A stretch of DNA of 64,000 nucleotides from Ruegeria profundi (GCF_001507545.1 NZ_LQBP01000008.1:62001-126000), one strand, 5' to 3'; numbered from the stretch's first letter, positions 44,367-55,834 are shown. Notes: a model not told the origin generated them from the sequence alone. Translations and numbers: made by a program.

Positions 44367-45119
44367 TCAGATCTTCCAACCGGAATGCAGCGCGGCGATA
44401 CCCATGCTGAGGTTGCGGTATTTGGCGTTTTCGAAACCAGCGGTGCGGACCATATCCAGAAACGTCCCTTGATCCGGGAACTTGCGGATCGACTCAACAA
44501 GATATTGATAACTGTCGTAGTCGTTCGCGATCAGCTTGCCCATCCGGGGGATGACGTTGAAACTGTAAAGATCATAGAGCTTTTGCAGCCCGTCATTCGG
44601 CAACTGGCTGAATTCCAGCACCATCAGGCGACCACCGGGTTTAAGAACACGGAACGCTTCGTTCAGTGCCTCTTGCGGGCGGGTTACATTCCGAATGCCG
44701 AAAGAGATCGTGTAGACGTCAAAGCTGTTGTCATCAAACGGCAACGCCATGGCATCGCCAACCACCCAGTTCAGGCTGTCGGCCATCTGATCCGCCTCGG
44801 CGCGCTGTCGGCCTTCGATCAGCATCGGTTCGGTCAGGTCCAGCACTGTTGCATGGCCATAGCCCGCGCGTTTCAGAAAACGGAACGAGATGTCGCCCGT
44901 ACCGCCCGCGACGTCCAACAGACGCTGACCGGGGCGCGGGGCCAACCAATCCATCATCGCGTCCTTCCAGACGCGATGGATGCCCATCGACATGACATCA
45001 TTCATCACGTCGTATTTCGAGGCGACCGAGTTGAACACGCCCTGTACGCGCCCGGCTTTCTCAGCCTCGCGCACGGTTTCGAACCCGAAATGAGTGGTCT
45101 TGTCGCTGTTGTCGGACAT
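44367..45119 (-). CDS. ubiE: Demethylmenaquinone/ubiquinone C-methyltransferase UbiE
   Basis: UbiE performs the C-methylation step of ubiquinone (and menaquinone) synthesis. The 250-residue product has [20 protein letters not shown] near the amino end, the SAM loop [17 protein letters not shown], and the diagnostic [20 protein letters not shown] and FRVLKPGG. Divergent from mutM with an 86-base gap. With ubiG at 28.6 kb, three ubiquinone genes are in the window. Confidence 0.96.
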   Translation of the reverse strand: MSDNSDKTTHFGFETVREAEKAGRVQGVFNSVASKYDVMNDVMSMGIHRVWKDAMMDWLAPRPGQRLLDVAGGTGDISFRFLKRAGYGHATVLDLTEPMLIEGRQRAEADQMADSLNWVVGDAMALPFDDNSFDVYTISFGIRNVTRPQEALNEAFRVLKPGGRLMVLEFSQLPNDGLQKLYDLYSFNVIPRMGKLIANDYDSYQYLVESIRKFPDQGTFLDMVRTAGFENAKYRNLSMGIAALHSGWKI

Positions 45120-45205
45120 TTGCCTTGCCGTTTATCGAATTTCGCCTCTGTTATAGGGCCATACGAACCGGGCACAATGCGGCCCTTTGAATTAGGAGCC
45201 ATCTA

Positions 45206-46057
45206 ATGCCCGAATTGCCCGAGGTCGAGACAGTAAGACGCGGCCTGAGCCCTGCAATGGAGGGTGTGGTGATCGAACGCGCGGATGTGAATCGCCTCGA
45301 CCTGCGCTGGCCTTTCCCGCACCGGATGGCCGAGCGGCTGACCGGGCAGCGCGTGGACCGCTTGCGGCGGCGGTCCAAGTACATTCTCGCGGATCTCAAC
45401 AGCGGTGAAACCTTGCTCATTCATTTGGGCATGTCTGGAAGAATGACGGTATCTGGCGACCCGCTTGGGCAGTTTGCCTTGAAACATCCGATGGCGCAAA
45501 AGCATGATCACGTCGTGTTTCACATGGCCAATGGCGCCCGCGTGACCTTCAATGATCCGCGCCGGTTCGGAGCGATGGACTTACTGCCGACAGTCACCGC
45601 CGACGAACACAAGCTGCTGTCAGTTCTGGGGCCGGAACCCTTGGGTAATGATTTTCACGAACAACACCTGATCGAGTCGTTCAAGGGAAAGAACACTCCG
45701 GTCAAATCTGCGCTGCTGGATCAGGGAATCGTTGCCGGATTAGGCAATATCTACGTTTGCGAAGCGCTTTATCGCGCCGGTGTGTCGCCACGTCGCAAAG
45801 CTGGTCAGATTTCTGCAGCCCGCGTGGCATCGCTGGTTCCGATCATCCGTCAGGTCTTGCAGGACGCCATCGAGGCGGGGGGCTCATCCCTGCGTGATTT
45901 CCGTCAAGCTGATGGAGAGCTTGGATATTTTCAACACCGCTTTGACGTCTACGGGCGCGAAGGCCAGCCGTGCCGAACCGACGGTTGCGGTGCGGTTATC
46001 AGAAGAATCACCCAGTCCGGTCGCTCATCCTTCTATTGCGCGCAATGCCAAAGATAG
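45206..46057 (+). CDS. mutM: Formamidopyrimidine-DNA glycosylase
   Basis: Removes 8-oxoguanine and ring-opened purines from DNA. The 283-residue product has the amino catalytic [13 protein letters not shown] (Pro2 and Glu3 active site), the conserved helix [20 protein letters not shown] with the helix-two-turn-helix, and a zinc finger ([10 protein letters not shown] and YCAQC). Length is normal. An AGGAG lies upstream of the ATG. Divergent from ubiE. Confidence 0.96.
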   Translation: MPELPEVETVRRGLSPAMEGVVIERADVNRLDLRWPFPHRMAERLTGQRVDRLRRRSKYILADLNSGETLLIHLGMSGRMTVSGDPLGQFALKHPMAQKHDHVVFHMANGARVTFNDPRRFGAMDLLPTVTADEHKLLSVLGPEPLGNDFHEQHLIESFKGKNTPVKSALLDQGIVAGLGNIYVCEALYRAGVSPRRKAGQISAARVASLVPIIRQVLQDAIEAGGSSLRDFRQADGELGYFQHRFDVYGREGQPCRTDGCGAVIRRITQSGRSSFYCAQCQR

Positions 46058-46123
46058 CTTGATCCAGCGAAATCGCGTGATAAGGAATTGTATCTGAACA
46101 GAACAACCGGAAGCTTACATCTC

Positions 46124-46900
46124 ATGGCTTTTGAGACGATCATCGTCGAAATCGAAGACCACGTCGCCCTTATCAAGCTCAACCGCCCGGACGCGCTGAA
46201 TGCGCTGAACACCCAGCTATTGGCTGAGTTGTGCGATGCGCTTGAAGACGCCGACAAGAACGACAAGGTGCGCTGCATCGTAATTACCGGCTCGGAAAAG
46301 GCATTTGCCGCCGGAGCGGACATCAAGGAGATGTCCGAGATGAGCTTTGTTGATGTTTTCAACATCAATTTGTTTGCTGACGCCAATGACCGTGTGTCGG
46401 CGATCCGAAAGCCGATTATTGCTGCAGTGGCGGGGTATGCCCTGGGTGGCGGGTGTGAACTGGCCATGCTGTGTGATTTTATCATCGCGGCCGATACGGC
46501 CAAGTTCGGACAGCCCGAGATCAATCTGGGCGTTATTGCCGGGCTGGGCGGATCGCAACGCCTGACGCGTTTTGTCGGCAAATCCAAATCGATGGACATG
46601 AACCTGACCGGCCGTTTCATGGATGCCGAGGAAGCCGAGCGCGCCGGACTGGTCAGCCGTGTCGTTCCTGCAAAGAAGCTGATGGAAGAGGCTATCGGCG
46701 CCGCGCAGAAGATCGCGGAGAAATCACAGCTAAGCGCAATGGCCGCGAAAGAGGCTGTGAACCGCAGCTACGAAGTGACGTTAAGCGAAGGTCTGCTGTT
46801 TGAACGCCGTGTCTTCCATTCGATGTTCGCCACGGAAGATCAGAAAGAAGGCATGGCCGCGTTCCTGGAAAAACGCGCGGCACAGTTCCGCGACAAGTAA
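46124..46900 (+). CDS. Enoyl-CoA hydratase
   Basis: The crotonase-family product (258 residues) hydrates 2-enoyl-CoA in fatty-acid or amino-acid breakdown. It has [20 protein letters not shown], the oxyanion [20 protein letters not shown], and [20 protein letters not shown] with the catalytic Glu, followed by [20 protein letters not shown] with the second Glu. The ATG at 46124 is preferred to a TTG 12 codons upstream. It follows mutM by 66 bases; the substrate is not predictable. Confidence 0.93.
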   Translation: MAFETIIVEIEDHVALIKLNRPDALNALNTQLLAELCDALEDADKNDKVRCIVITGSEKAFAAGADIKEMSEMSFVDVFNINLFADANDRVSAIRKPIIAAVAGYALGGGCELAMLCDFIIAADTAKFGQPEINLGVIAGLGGSQRLTRFVGKSKSMDMNLTGRFMDAEEAERAGLVSRVVPAKKLMEEAIGAAQKIAEKSQLSAMAAKEAVNRSYEVTLSEGLLFERRVFHSMFATEDQKEGMAAFLEKRAAQFRDK

Positions 46901-46920
46901 ACGCGCAACGAATTAAGAAA

Positions 46921-46944
46921 GGCGGGCCCGATCCGCCAATTTTT
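46921..46944 (+). terminator. Probable terminator after the enoyl-CoA hydratase gene
   Basis: GGCGG and CCGCC arms around a seven-base loop are followed by AATTTTT. The five-pair stem is short but GC-rich and lies about 20 bases past the stop. Confidence 0.55.
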
Positions 46945-47121
46945 GGTCGCTATGCGCGAATGAAGAATCGGCTTGGCAAAATCTGAAAACTTGGATAATT
47001 AGCGCCGCATACATGCGCGTGCGGCCCGCTTGGCCCGACTCACACTCGTGATTCTGAACCGGTGCGGATATTCCGTGGCGCGCAACCCTAGATAACCGTA
47101 CCGAACGAAGGTCAGAAACAC

Positions 47122-47385
47122 ATGGCAAACTCACCTCAGGCCAAAAAGCGCGCTCGTCAGAACGAGAAACGTTTTGCAATCAACAAAGCGCGCCGGTCGC
47201 GCATCCGCACCTACCTGCGCAAAGTCGAAGAAGCGATCGCATCCGGCGACAAAGAGGCCGCAACCGCAGCCCTGCGCGCAGCCCAGCCTGAACTGATGCG
47301 CGGCGTCACCAAGGGCGTCTTCCACAAGAACACTGCGTCGCGGAAAATGTCGCGCCTGTCGGCCCGCGTCAAAGCGCTCGGCTGA
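47122..47385 (+). CDS. rpsT: 30S ribosomal protein S20
   Basis: S20 binds the 5' domain of 16S rRNA during 30S assembly. The 87-residue, strongly basic protein has [20 protein letters not shown] and the closing [18 protein letters not shown], both standard. A 221-base gap upstream should hold its promoter. A terminator follows 48 bases after the stop, so it is monocistronic, with dnaA further downstream as often seen in this group. Confidence 0.97.
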   Translation: MANSPQAKKRARQNEKRFAINKARRSRIRTYLRKVEEAIASGDKEAATAALRAAQPELMRGVTKGVFHKNTASRKMSRLSARVKALG

Positions 47386-47432
47386 TATGTTGAGTTGACC
47401 TAGGGTCAACAAAACAAGGCTATACTCCTGTT

Positions 47433-47461
47433 AAAGGCGTCACTTCACGTGGCGCCTTTTC
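47433..47461 (+). terminator. Intrinsic terminator after rpsT
   Basis: AAAGGCG-T-CAC pairs with GTG-G-CGCCTTT (one G-U pair, five-base loop), followed by a short T stretch, 48 bases beyond the rpsT stop. Confidence 0.75.
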
Positions 47462-47659
47462 GCTGCTGTTGCCGGAAAGTCGCGCCTTAATAAAGCCGAG
47501 AGATTCGTTCGGCCAAACATCCGAGTCAATATCAGAGTTTCGTTGCCGTACACCGCGACCTGTTGTTACCACTGTTACAGCGACTCACTCGCTTGGGGGG
47601 ACAGGCTGTTTCATTGATCATACTGACGGGCATCAGGATGGTCGTGAAACAATTGTCGG

Positions 47660-47679
47660 AAAACGATGAAGATCGTTTT
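47660..47679. other. Perfect AT-rich hairpin upstream of dnaA
   Basis: AAAACGAT, GAAG, ATCGTTTT is a perfect eight-pair stem with a four-base loop and a terminal T run, about 267 bases before dnaA. It could be the end of a small transcript or a dnaA leader element; nothing else supports either. Confidence 0.35.
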
Positions 47680-47945
47680 GCCGATCTGCTAATGGTCTTG
47701 GGATTTCCAAAGACTTGAGCCCTGTCGACAAAATTGATTGCGAAGCGCACCTCTGTTCAGGGGGCGACCCGGTTTTTTTGGGTGCCTGTGTATCAGGCCT
47801 TGCTGAATATGAAGGACAGGCCCGCCAAATCTATGTGGTTTGGTGAACCCTACCCCTTTTTCGAGTGAAAGCAAAAGAACCGGGCAACCGGGATTGAGAA
47901 ATAAGGCCGACAGGCCAATAAAGAATGGGATGCGTGAGGCGCGTA

Positions 47946-49343
47946 ATGACACAAGAGAAATGGGGACAACTGCGTAGCAAGCTGCTCAAGGCGATCGGAA
48001 AAAACAACTATACCACCTGGATCGAACCTCTTGAATTTCAGGAGCTTCAGGATGGCGTTGCGACATTCTCGGTTCCGACGAACTTCATGGGCAATTACGT
48101 CAGTCAGAATTTCGCGGACTTGATTCTGTATGAAATGAACACTGCGGGGGAATCGGTTCAGCGCCTCGCATTTCGTGTGGCGGCTAACTCACCGGTGCGA
48201 CCGTCCAACGAACACGAGGGCGACTCTGCTGACGTCCGGAAAACGCCGCAGAGCCAACCTCTGTCGCAGCAGGCCGAGCCTGCGCAGGATGCGTTGGAAT
48301 CGCTTCAGGCTGCGCCGCTGGACGCCCGTTTTACCTTTGATAGTTTCGTGGTCGGCAAACCCAACGAACTTGCTCATGCTGCCGCGCGCCGTGTTTCAGA
48401 AGGCGGCCCCGTTACATTTAACCCATTGGTTCTTTATGGCGGTGTTGGTCTTGGTAAAACGCACCTGATGCACGCCATCGCGTGGGAATTGAAGAACAAA
48501 CGCCCAGAGTTGAATGTCCTCTACCTGTCGGCAGAGCAGTTCATGTACCGTTTTGTGCAGGCCCTGCGCGAACGTCGGATGATGGATTTCAAACATCTGT
48601 TCCGTTCGGTCGACGTGCTTATGGTAGATGATGTGCAATTCATCGCCGGTAAGGATTCGACCCAGGAAGAGTTTTTTCACACCTTCAATGCGTTGGTGGA
48701 TCAGAACAAGCAGATCATCATCTCGGCTGACCGCGCCCCGGGTGAGATCAAGGACCTGGAAGAACGTGTAAAATCGCGCCTTCAATGTGGTCTTGTCGTT
48801 GACCTTCACCCTACGGATTACGAACTGCGTCTGGGCATTCTGCAAAACAAGGTGCAGCAATACAGCAGCACCTATCCCGACCTGACCATTGCCGATGGTG
48901 TGTTGGAATTCCTTGCGCATCGTATTTCGACCAATGTTCGTGTGCTGGAAGGCGCGCTGACCCGGCTGTTCGCTTTTGCCTCTCTGGTGGGGCGCGAGAT
49001 CGATATGGAGTTGACGCAGGATTGTCTGGCGGATGTGCTGCGCGCGTCAGAGCGCAAGATCACCGTCGAAGAAATTCAGCGCAAAGTGTCGGACTACTAC
49101 AACATTCGCCTGTCCGATATTATCGGGCCGAAACGCCTTCGGTCTTATGCGCGCCCGCGACAGGTGGCGATGTATTTGTGCAAGCAGTTGACCAGCCGGT
49201 CCCTGCCCGAGATCGGTCGCCGCTTTGGCGGGCGCGATCACACAACCGTCATGCACGGCGTCAAACGCATTGAAGAGCTGAAAGTCACCGATGGCCAGAT
49301 CGCTGAAGACGTGGAAATGCTCCGTCGCGCGCTGGAAGCCTGA
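47946..49343 (+). CDS. dnaA: Chromosomal replication initiator DnaA
   Basis: DnaA binds origin DnaA boxes and opens the duplex. The 465-residue product has domain I (KWGQLRSKLLKAIGKNNYTT), a variable linker (about 85-125), and the AAA+ domain with Walker A GGVGLGKTHL (about 165-174) and VDVLMVDDVQFIAGK. The DNA-binding end has GRRFGGRDHTTVMHGVKRIE (about 424-443). The ATG at 47946 has GAGGCG upstream; one seven codons earlier (47925) has no good ribosome site. Followed by dnaN and recF. Confidence 0.97.
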   Translation: MTQEKWGQLRSKLLKAIGKNNYTTWIEPLEFQELQDGVATFSVPTNFMGNYVSQNFADLILYEMNTAGESVQRLAFRVAANSPVRPSNEHEGDSADVRKTPQSQPLSQQAEPAQDALESLQAAPLDARFTFDSFVVGKPNELAHAAARRVSEGGPVTFNPLVLYGGVGLGKTHLMHAIAWELKNKRPELNVLYLSAEQFMYRFVQALRERRMMDFKHLFRSVDVLMVDDVQFIAGKDSTQEEFFHTFNALVDQNKQIIISADRAPGEIKDLEERVKSRLQCGLVVDLHPTDYELRLGILQNKVQQYSSTYPDLTIADGVLEFLAHRISTNVRVLEGALTRLFAFASLVGREIDMELTQDCLADVLRASERKITVEEIQRKVSDYYNIRLSDIIGPKRLRSYARPRQVAMYLCKQLTSRSLPEIGRRFGGRDHTTVMHGVKRIEELKVTDGQIAEDVEMLRRALEA

Positions 49344-49364
49344 GGTTTTTCTAACCGCTTGAGA

Positions 49365-49394
49365 AGCGCCCCGGACCCTTGTGCCCGGGGTGTT
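49365..49394 (+). terminator. Intrinsic terminator after dnaA
   Basis: CGCCCCGG pairs with CCGGGGTG (seven of eight pairs, ten-base loop) and is followed by TTTT, about 20 bases after the dnaA stop. It suggests dnaA and dnaN can be transcribed separately. Confidence 0.7.
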
Positions 49395-49407
49395 TTCTTG
49401 TGCGCTT

Positions 49408-49416
49408 TTATCCACG
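49408..49416 (+). promoter_or_regulatory. Single DnaA-box-like site between dnaA and dnaN
   Basis: TTATCCACG matches eight of nine positions of the DnaA box TTATCCACA. It lies in the 226-base dnaA-dnaN gap, after the dnaA terminator and about 155 bases before dnaN. One box alone does not make an origin; it could serve regulation of dnaN. Confidence 0.4.
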
Positions 49417-49569
49417 GTTGCCAAGGAACTGTGCCCGCAGGGCAACGCGCCTCTTGACGCTTTGGATGTTCCGACCCAGAAAACCGTAAAAAATCCTTGT
49501 GCCTCAGGGCGGAACCGCTAACGTGCCAGTCCCGCCTGTTTCGGCACGCAAGTCAGAGGAATTGAGGGT

Positions 49570-50691
49570 ATGAAGATCAGCATCGAACGCGGCACCCTTC
49601 TCAAGGCCGTTTCGCAGGCCCAATCCGTTGTGGAACGTCGCAACACCATTCCGATCCTTGCCAATGTGTTGATCGAAGCCGAAGGCGACCAGGTCCAGTT
49701 CCGCGCCACTGATTTGGATATCGAAGTGGTCGACAAGGCCCCGGCGCAGGTTGAAAAGGCCGGTGCGACAACTGTGGCCGCGACAACCCTGCACGAAATT
49801 GTGCGCAAACTTCCCGATGGGGCGCTGGTCACCCTGACAGCCGACAGCGCCGCAGGGCGTCTGACGGTTGAGGCGGGGCGATCAAACTTCTCGCTGGCGA
49901 CGCTGCCGAAAGAAGATTTCCCGGTGATGGCGTCCTCGGAATACCAGTCTAACTTTACCGCACCGGCAGCTTTGCTGCGTCGTCTGTTCGACAAATCGAA
50001 ATTTGCCATCTCGACCGAAGAGACCCGGTATTATCTGAATGGCGTTTACATGCATGTGGCTGACGGGTCGGATGGTGGCAAAGTGCTGCGATGCGTGGCC
50101 ACCGATGGCCACCGGCTTGCCCGCATTGATGCCGATCTGCCTGATGGCGCGGCGGGTATGCCCGGTGTGATCGTGCCCCGAAAAACAGTGGGTGAGCTGC
50201 GCAAGCTGTTGGACGATGATGAAATGGATATCGCCGTTTCGGTCAGCGAAACCAAGGTACGGTTTGCGACGCCCGATATTACCCTGACCTCGAAAGTGAT
50301 CGACGGTACGTTCCCGGACTATACCCGTGTGATTCCACAGGGGAACACGCGTCAGTTAGAGGTGGATGCCGCCGAATTCGCCCAAGCGGTGGATCGCGTC
50401 GCGACCGTTTCGTCCGAGCGGTCCCGCGCCGTAAAGCTGCAATTGGATGCAGACAAACTGGTGTTATCGGTCAACGCCCCCGACAGCGGTGCTGCCGAGG
50501 AAGAACTGGCTGTAGCTTATGGTGATGAGCGGCTGGAAATCGGGTTTAACGCGAAATACCTGCTTGAAATCGCTTCGCAGGTTGACCGCGAGAACGCGGT
50601 GTTCCTGTTCAACTCGGCTGGTGATCCAACGCTGATGCGCGAAGGCAATGATCAAAGCGCGGTCTACGTTGTCATGCCGATGCGCGTCTGA
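49570..50691 (+). CDS. dnaN: DNA polymerase III sliding clamp (beta subunit)
   Basis: The beta clamp tethers polymerase III to DNA. The 373-residue protein has the three-domain clamp layout, with MKISIERGTLLKAVSQAQSV and VERRNTIPILANVLIEA at the start, RRLFDKSKFAISTEETRYYL in the middle domain and the clamp-typical YVVMPMRV end. Length is standard. It has its own upstream gap with a terminator and a DnaA-box-like site, and recF follows after 39 bases. Confidence 0.97.
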   Translation: MKISIERGTLLKAVSQAQSVVERRNTIPILANVLIEAEGDQVQFRATDLDIEVVDKAPAQVEKAGATTVAATTLHEIVRKLPDGALVTLTADSAAGRLTVEAGRSNFSLATLPKEDFPVMASSEYQSNFTAPAALLRRLFDKSKFAISTEETRYYLNGVYMHVADGSDGGKVLRCVATDGHRLARIDADLPDGAAGMPGVIVPRKTVGELRKLLDDDEMDIAVSVSETKVRFATPDITLTSKVIDGTFPDYTRVIPQGNTRQLEVDAAEFAQAVDRVATVSSERSRAVKLQLDADKLVLSVNAPDSGAAEEELAVAYGDERLEIGFNAKYLLEIASQVDRENAVFLFNSAGDPTLMREGNDQSAVYVVMPMRV

Positions 50692-50730
50692 TCGATCCCT
50701 CGGGGTGGTCCTTAACGAAGGGGAGGGGTC

Positions 50731-51828
50731 ATGACTTTGGCCCTGACCGAACTTACGGTCTCGCATTTCCGGTCGCACAAGTTGGCGCGATTGTCTCTGG
50801 ATGGGCGCCCCGTGGCGATTCATGGGCCGAACGGAGCCGGAAAGACGAATATTCTTGAAGCGGTGTCGCTGTTTTCACCCGGTCGCGGCATGCGGCGGGC
50901 AAGCGCGGCTGAGATGACCCGCAGGCCCGAAGCGCTGGGGTGGAAATTGACCGGGCTGCTGCAAGCGCAAGGTCGGAGCTACGAGGTCGAAACCTGGTCC
51001 GAGGGTGGAGCGGCCCGACAGGTTCGGATTGATGGCAAGGCTTCAAGTCAGATCGATCTGGGGAAACTGGCCCGAATCGTCTGGCTTATCCCCTCAATGG
51101 ATCGGTTGTGGATCGAAGGGGCCGAAGGGCGGCGGCGGTTTCTGGATCGCATGGCGTTGAGTTTTGATCCCGCGCATGCCGAGGCGTCTTTGACGTATGA
51201 AAAAGCCATGCGGGAACGCAACCGTTTGCTGAAAGAGCAGGTGCGCGACGCCCATTGGTACGCGGCGCTGGAAGGCCAGATGGCCGAGACAGGACACCGG
51301 ATTCACGCCGCCCGTATGGCGGCGCTGGATCATCTGCGCACGGCTCAGGAACAGGCTGAGACAGCATTCCCCTCGGCGGATCTGGAATTGGTGCAGACAG
51401 AAGGTGCAATGCCAGAGAGCGCTGAGGACTTGCGCGAGGCGCTGAACGAAAGCAGATTTCGCGATTTGGCAGCGGGTCGCACGTTGGTCGGGCCACATCG
51501 GTCCGACCTGTACGGGGTGTTTGCGGCCAAAGGTGTGCCCGCCAGGGATTGCTCGACCGGAGAGCAAAAGGCGCTGCTTGTTTCACTGATCCTGTCAAAT
51601 GCGCGGGCACTGGCCGGAATGGTTGGGTCGCCCCCGATCGTTTTGTTGGACGAAGTCGCTGCCCATCTGGATGCGGCGCGGCGCGCGGCGCTATATGATG
51701 AGATCTGCGCGCTGGGCGCTCAGGCCTGGATGACGGGCACCGGGCCTGAACTGTTCGCGGAATTGGGCGACAGGGCCCAATCGCTGGTTGTGACCGAAGG
51801 CACAGACGGCTCGGTCGTGACCGCTTAG
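50731..51828 (+). CDS. recF: DNA replication and repair protein RecF
   Basis: RecF is an SMC-like ATPase that helps load RecA at single-strand gaps. The 365-residue product has LTVSHFRSHKLARLSLDGRP, Walker A IHGPNGAGKTNILEAVSLFS, the FLDRMALSFDPAHA segment, the signature region STGEQKALLVSLILSNA and Walker B IVLLDEVAAHLDAARR. An AAGGGGAGGGG site precedes the ATG. Its end overlaps the convergent AhpD-like gene by four bases. Confidence 0.96.
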   Translation: MTLALTELTVSHFRSHKLARLSLDGRPVAIHGPNGAGKTNILEAVSLFSPGRGMRRASAAEMTRRPEALGWKLTGLLQAQGRSYEVETWSEGGAARQVRIDGKASSQIDLGKLARIVWLIPSMDRLWIEGAEGRRRFLDRMALSFDPAHAEASLTYEKAMRERNRLLKEQVRDAHWYAALEGQMAETGHRIHAARMAALDHLRTAQEQAETAFPSADLELVQTEGAMPESAEDLREALNESRFRDLAAGRTLVGPHRSDLYGVFAAKGVPARDCSTGEQKALLVSLILSNARALAGMVGSPPIVLLDEVAAHLDAARRAALYDEICALGAQAWMTGTGPELFAELGDRAQSLVVTEGTDGSVVTA

Positions 51829-52391
51829 GCGGGTTCGTTGACTTTACGTTCCCACAGGAAGCCGCGCATGACTTCGTCAACCGGCGTCTTTGCCATGTGG
51901 TTCACGTAGTTTGACATGGTTTTTTGCGCCAGACCCAGAACCACGTCCAGAACGGCGCGGTGCGAATAACCTGCGTCAAAGAATGCTTGCAGCTGTTCTT
52001 CGCTGGGGTTGCCGCGTGTGTGCATCATCTGCAGCGTGAAAGTGCGCAATGCTTCGAGCTTGGCGTTCGGCAGCGGGGTTTCGTTGCGCAGCGCTTCGGT
52101 GATGTCGTCCGAGATCTTCATCATTTTGGCGATGCCCGTGTGCGCGGGCACGCAGTAGTGGCATTCGTTCTCCACGTTAATGGTCTGCCAGACGACGGTT
52201 TTCTCATCATTGTCGAAATCCGTTTGCAGGAACAGGTGATGCAGCACCTGGTAGCCTTCCAGATGCTGGGGGCTTTCGGCCATCACTTTGTGCAGGCCGG
52301 GAAGACGGCCAAAAGCGGCTTGGGATTTTTCCAGCAAAGGTTTGGACCCTTCCGGGGCGGTTTCGAGGTCGTGCGAGGGGAAATCAGCCAT
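51825..52391 (-). CDS. AhpD-like (carboxymuconolactone decarboxylase family) protein
   Basis: The 188-residue product has the CMD/AhpD core: LEGYQVLHHLFLQTDFDNDE, then the redox motif NECHYCVPAHTGIAKMM (CxxC with a following His) and AVLDVVLGLAQKTMSNYVNH. AhpD-type proteins reduce peroxides or act as disulfide partners, so an antioxidant role is likely. The ATG at 52391 follows AGGAG; the frame is open further. Divergent from the TetR gene, with two shared palindromes in the 100-base gap. Confidence 0.87.
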   Translation of the reverse strand: MADFPSHDLETAPEGSKPLLEKSQAAFGRLPGLHKVMAESPQHLEGYQVLHHLFLQTDFDNDEKTVVWQTINVENECHYCVPAHTGIAKMMKISDDITEALRNETPLPNAKLEALRTFTLQMMHTRGNPSEEQLQAFFDAGYSHRAVLDVVLGLAQKTMSNYVNHMAKTPVDEVMRGFLWERKVNEPA

Positions 52392-52435
52392 GTCGGAACT
52401 CCTTTTTTTTGGCGTATGGCGCATAAATAGGGTTT

Positions 52436-52453
52436 CTTGAGCGATCACTCAAG
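52436..52453. promoter_or_regulatory. TetR-type operator palindrome, copy 1
   Basis: CTTGAGCGATCACTCAAG is an 18-base near-perfect palindrome (arms CTTGAG and CTCAAG) in the AhpD/TetR divergent gap. It is repeated with variation 24 bases further on. This is the usual form of a TetR operator controlling both divergent genes. Confidence 0.7.
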
Positions 52454-52459
52454 TATATA

Positions 52460-52477
52460 TTTGAGCAAACGTTCAAG
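52460..52477. promoter_or_regulatory. TetR-type operator palindrome, copy 2
   Basis: TTTGAGCAAACGTTCAAG repeats the arms of copy 1 (TTGAG and TTCAAG) with its centre 24 bases away, a little over two helical turns. It lies 15 bases before the regulator's ATG, so binding would block its own translation or transcription start. Confidence 0.65.
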
Positions 52478-52491
52478 AATTGTAAGTGACG

Positions 52492-53064
52492 ATGCCTCGC
52501 AAACCGACCTATGACCGAGACGCGCTGATCGCCAAAGCCCGTGACATTTTCTGGCGTCATGGCTGGGCGGGTACATCGTTGAAAGACCTGGAGCGTGAGC
52601 TGAAGCTGAATCCAGGTAGCATTTATGCCGCTTTTGGATCGAAGGATGCGCTTTATGCGTTGGCTCTGAAACGCTACGCGCAGGATGGGGTTGCGAACAT
52701 AATGGCCTTGTCGCAGGAGCTTGGCCCGTTGGGGGCGCTCAAAGCGCAGCCGCGTTTGGTGGTTGAGGCGTCAGGCCTGCCGACCAAAGCCTGCATGCTG
52801 TCCAAGACCTATGCCGAGTTACAGGCCAGAAATCATGATCTGGCAAATCAGGCGCGCGCGCACATGGTCGAAATGAAGTCTTGTTTTGCGGACCTGTTTC
52901 GCAGCGCCCAAGCGGCCGGAGAAATCAGCCCGGAACATGACCCAGATCGTCTTGCAGCCCGATACCAATCCGACCTTTTGGGCCTGAGGTTGTCTGCCGA
53001 GCGCGATGATGTAAACGCGTCAGAAATCGCCGTTGATATTGCGGATGACCTCGACCGGCTATGA
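52492..53064 (+). CDS. TetR-family regulator, probably of the divergent AhpD-like gene
   Basis: The 190-residue product has an amino helix-turn-helix (about 10-55, ARDIFWRHGWAGTSLKDLER then ELKLNPGSIYAAFGSKDALY) and a ligand domain with Cys at GLPTKACMLSKTYAEL. The ATG at 52492 is preferred to a GTG two codons earlier. Two similar palindromes sit between it and the AhpD-like gene. Control by thiol or electrophile stress is an inference from the AhpD partner and the Cys residues. Confidence 0.9.
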   Translation: MPRKPTYDRDALIAKARDIFWRHGWAGTSLKDLERELKLNPGSIYAAFGSKDALYALALKRYAQDGVANIMALSQELGPLGALKAQPRLVVEASGLPTKACMLSKTYAELQARNHDLANQARAHMVEMKSCFADLFRSAQAAGEISPEHDPDRLAARYQSDLLGLRLSAERDDVNASEIAVDIADDLDRL

Positions 53065-55584
<2,520 letters not shown>

Positions 55585-55595
55585 GCTGTTGTAGG

Positions 55596-55714
55596 ATCGC
55601 CCAAAATCCTGTTTTGACCCAAAGTTCCGACTAAATTGCCCAAAGTTCTGGTTATGATGCAATCAAGAGTTGAAATTCTTAGTTTCTTGTGTGCGAACTC
55701 AACTTTTGGGCGAT
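55596..55714. repeat. Cluster of CCCAAA direct repeats and an 11-base inverted repeat before hsdM
   Basis: Within the 250-base gyrB-hsdM gap, CCCAAAATCC (55600), CCCAAAGTTC (55618) and CCCAAAGTTC (55639) are spaced 18 and 21 bases. A reversed copy lies at 55701-55710. ATCGCCCAAAA (55596-55606) and TTTTGGGCGAT (55704-55714) form a perfect 11-base inverted repeat 97 bases apart. They lie upstream of hsdM and could be operators or the edge of the inserted module. The rest of the gap has no gene. Confidence 0.6.
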
Positions 55715-55834
55715 TGCGAATGCCTAGCGGCTGCGGCATCCTCTGATTTGAAATCTCCAATAGGCCCATTGATCGCGGCAACAAATCACTGCGGCCAATT
55801 GGGCGCTGTACCTATCGAACCCTGAGGTGACCCG

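Larger units (their letters stand above)
47386..47945 (+). other. Gene-free region between rpsT and dnaA
   Basis: This 560-base stretch has no frame with credible coding character on either strand. It holds the rpsT terminator, a perfect eight-pair hairpin (AAAACGAT/ATCGTTTT, 47660-47679), a tandem AACCGGG repeat near 47877, a GGCC-GACA-GGCC hairpin near 47907, and presumably the dnaA promoter and leader. I see no TTATCCACA cluster and no AT-rich unwinding segment, so it is not called an origin. Confidence 0.6.

Noticed and set aside
46088-46123. TTG start extending the enoyl-CoA hydratase by 12 residues
   Set aside because: The extra residues do not resemble crotonase amino ends, and ATG at 46124 gives the normal start.
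47386-47945. Replication origin (oriC) before dnaA
   Set aside because: No cluster of DnaA boxes and no AT-rich unwinding segment seen. In many alphaproteobacteria the origin is not next to dnaA.
47689-47952. Minus-strand 87-codon frame before dnaA
   Set aside because: It overlaps the dnaA start region, has no ribosome site and no family resemblance; it runs through the hairpins of the leader.
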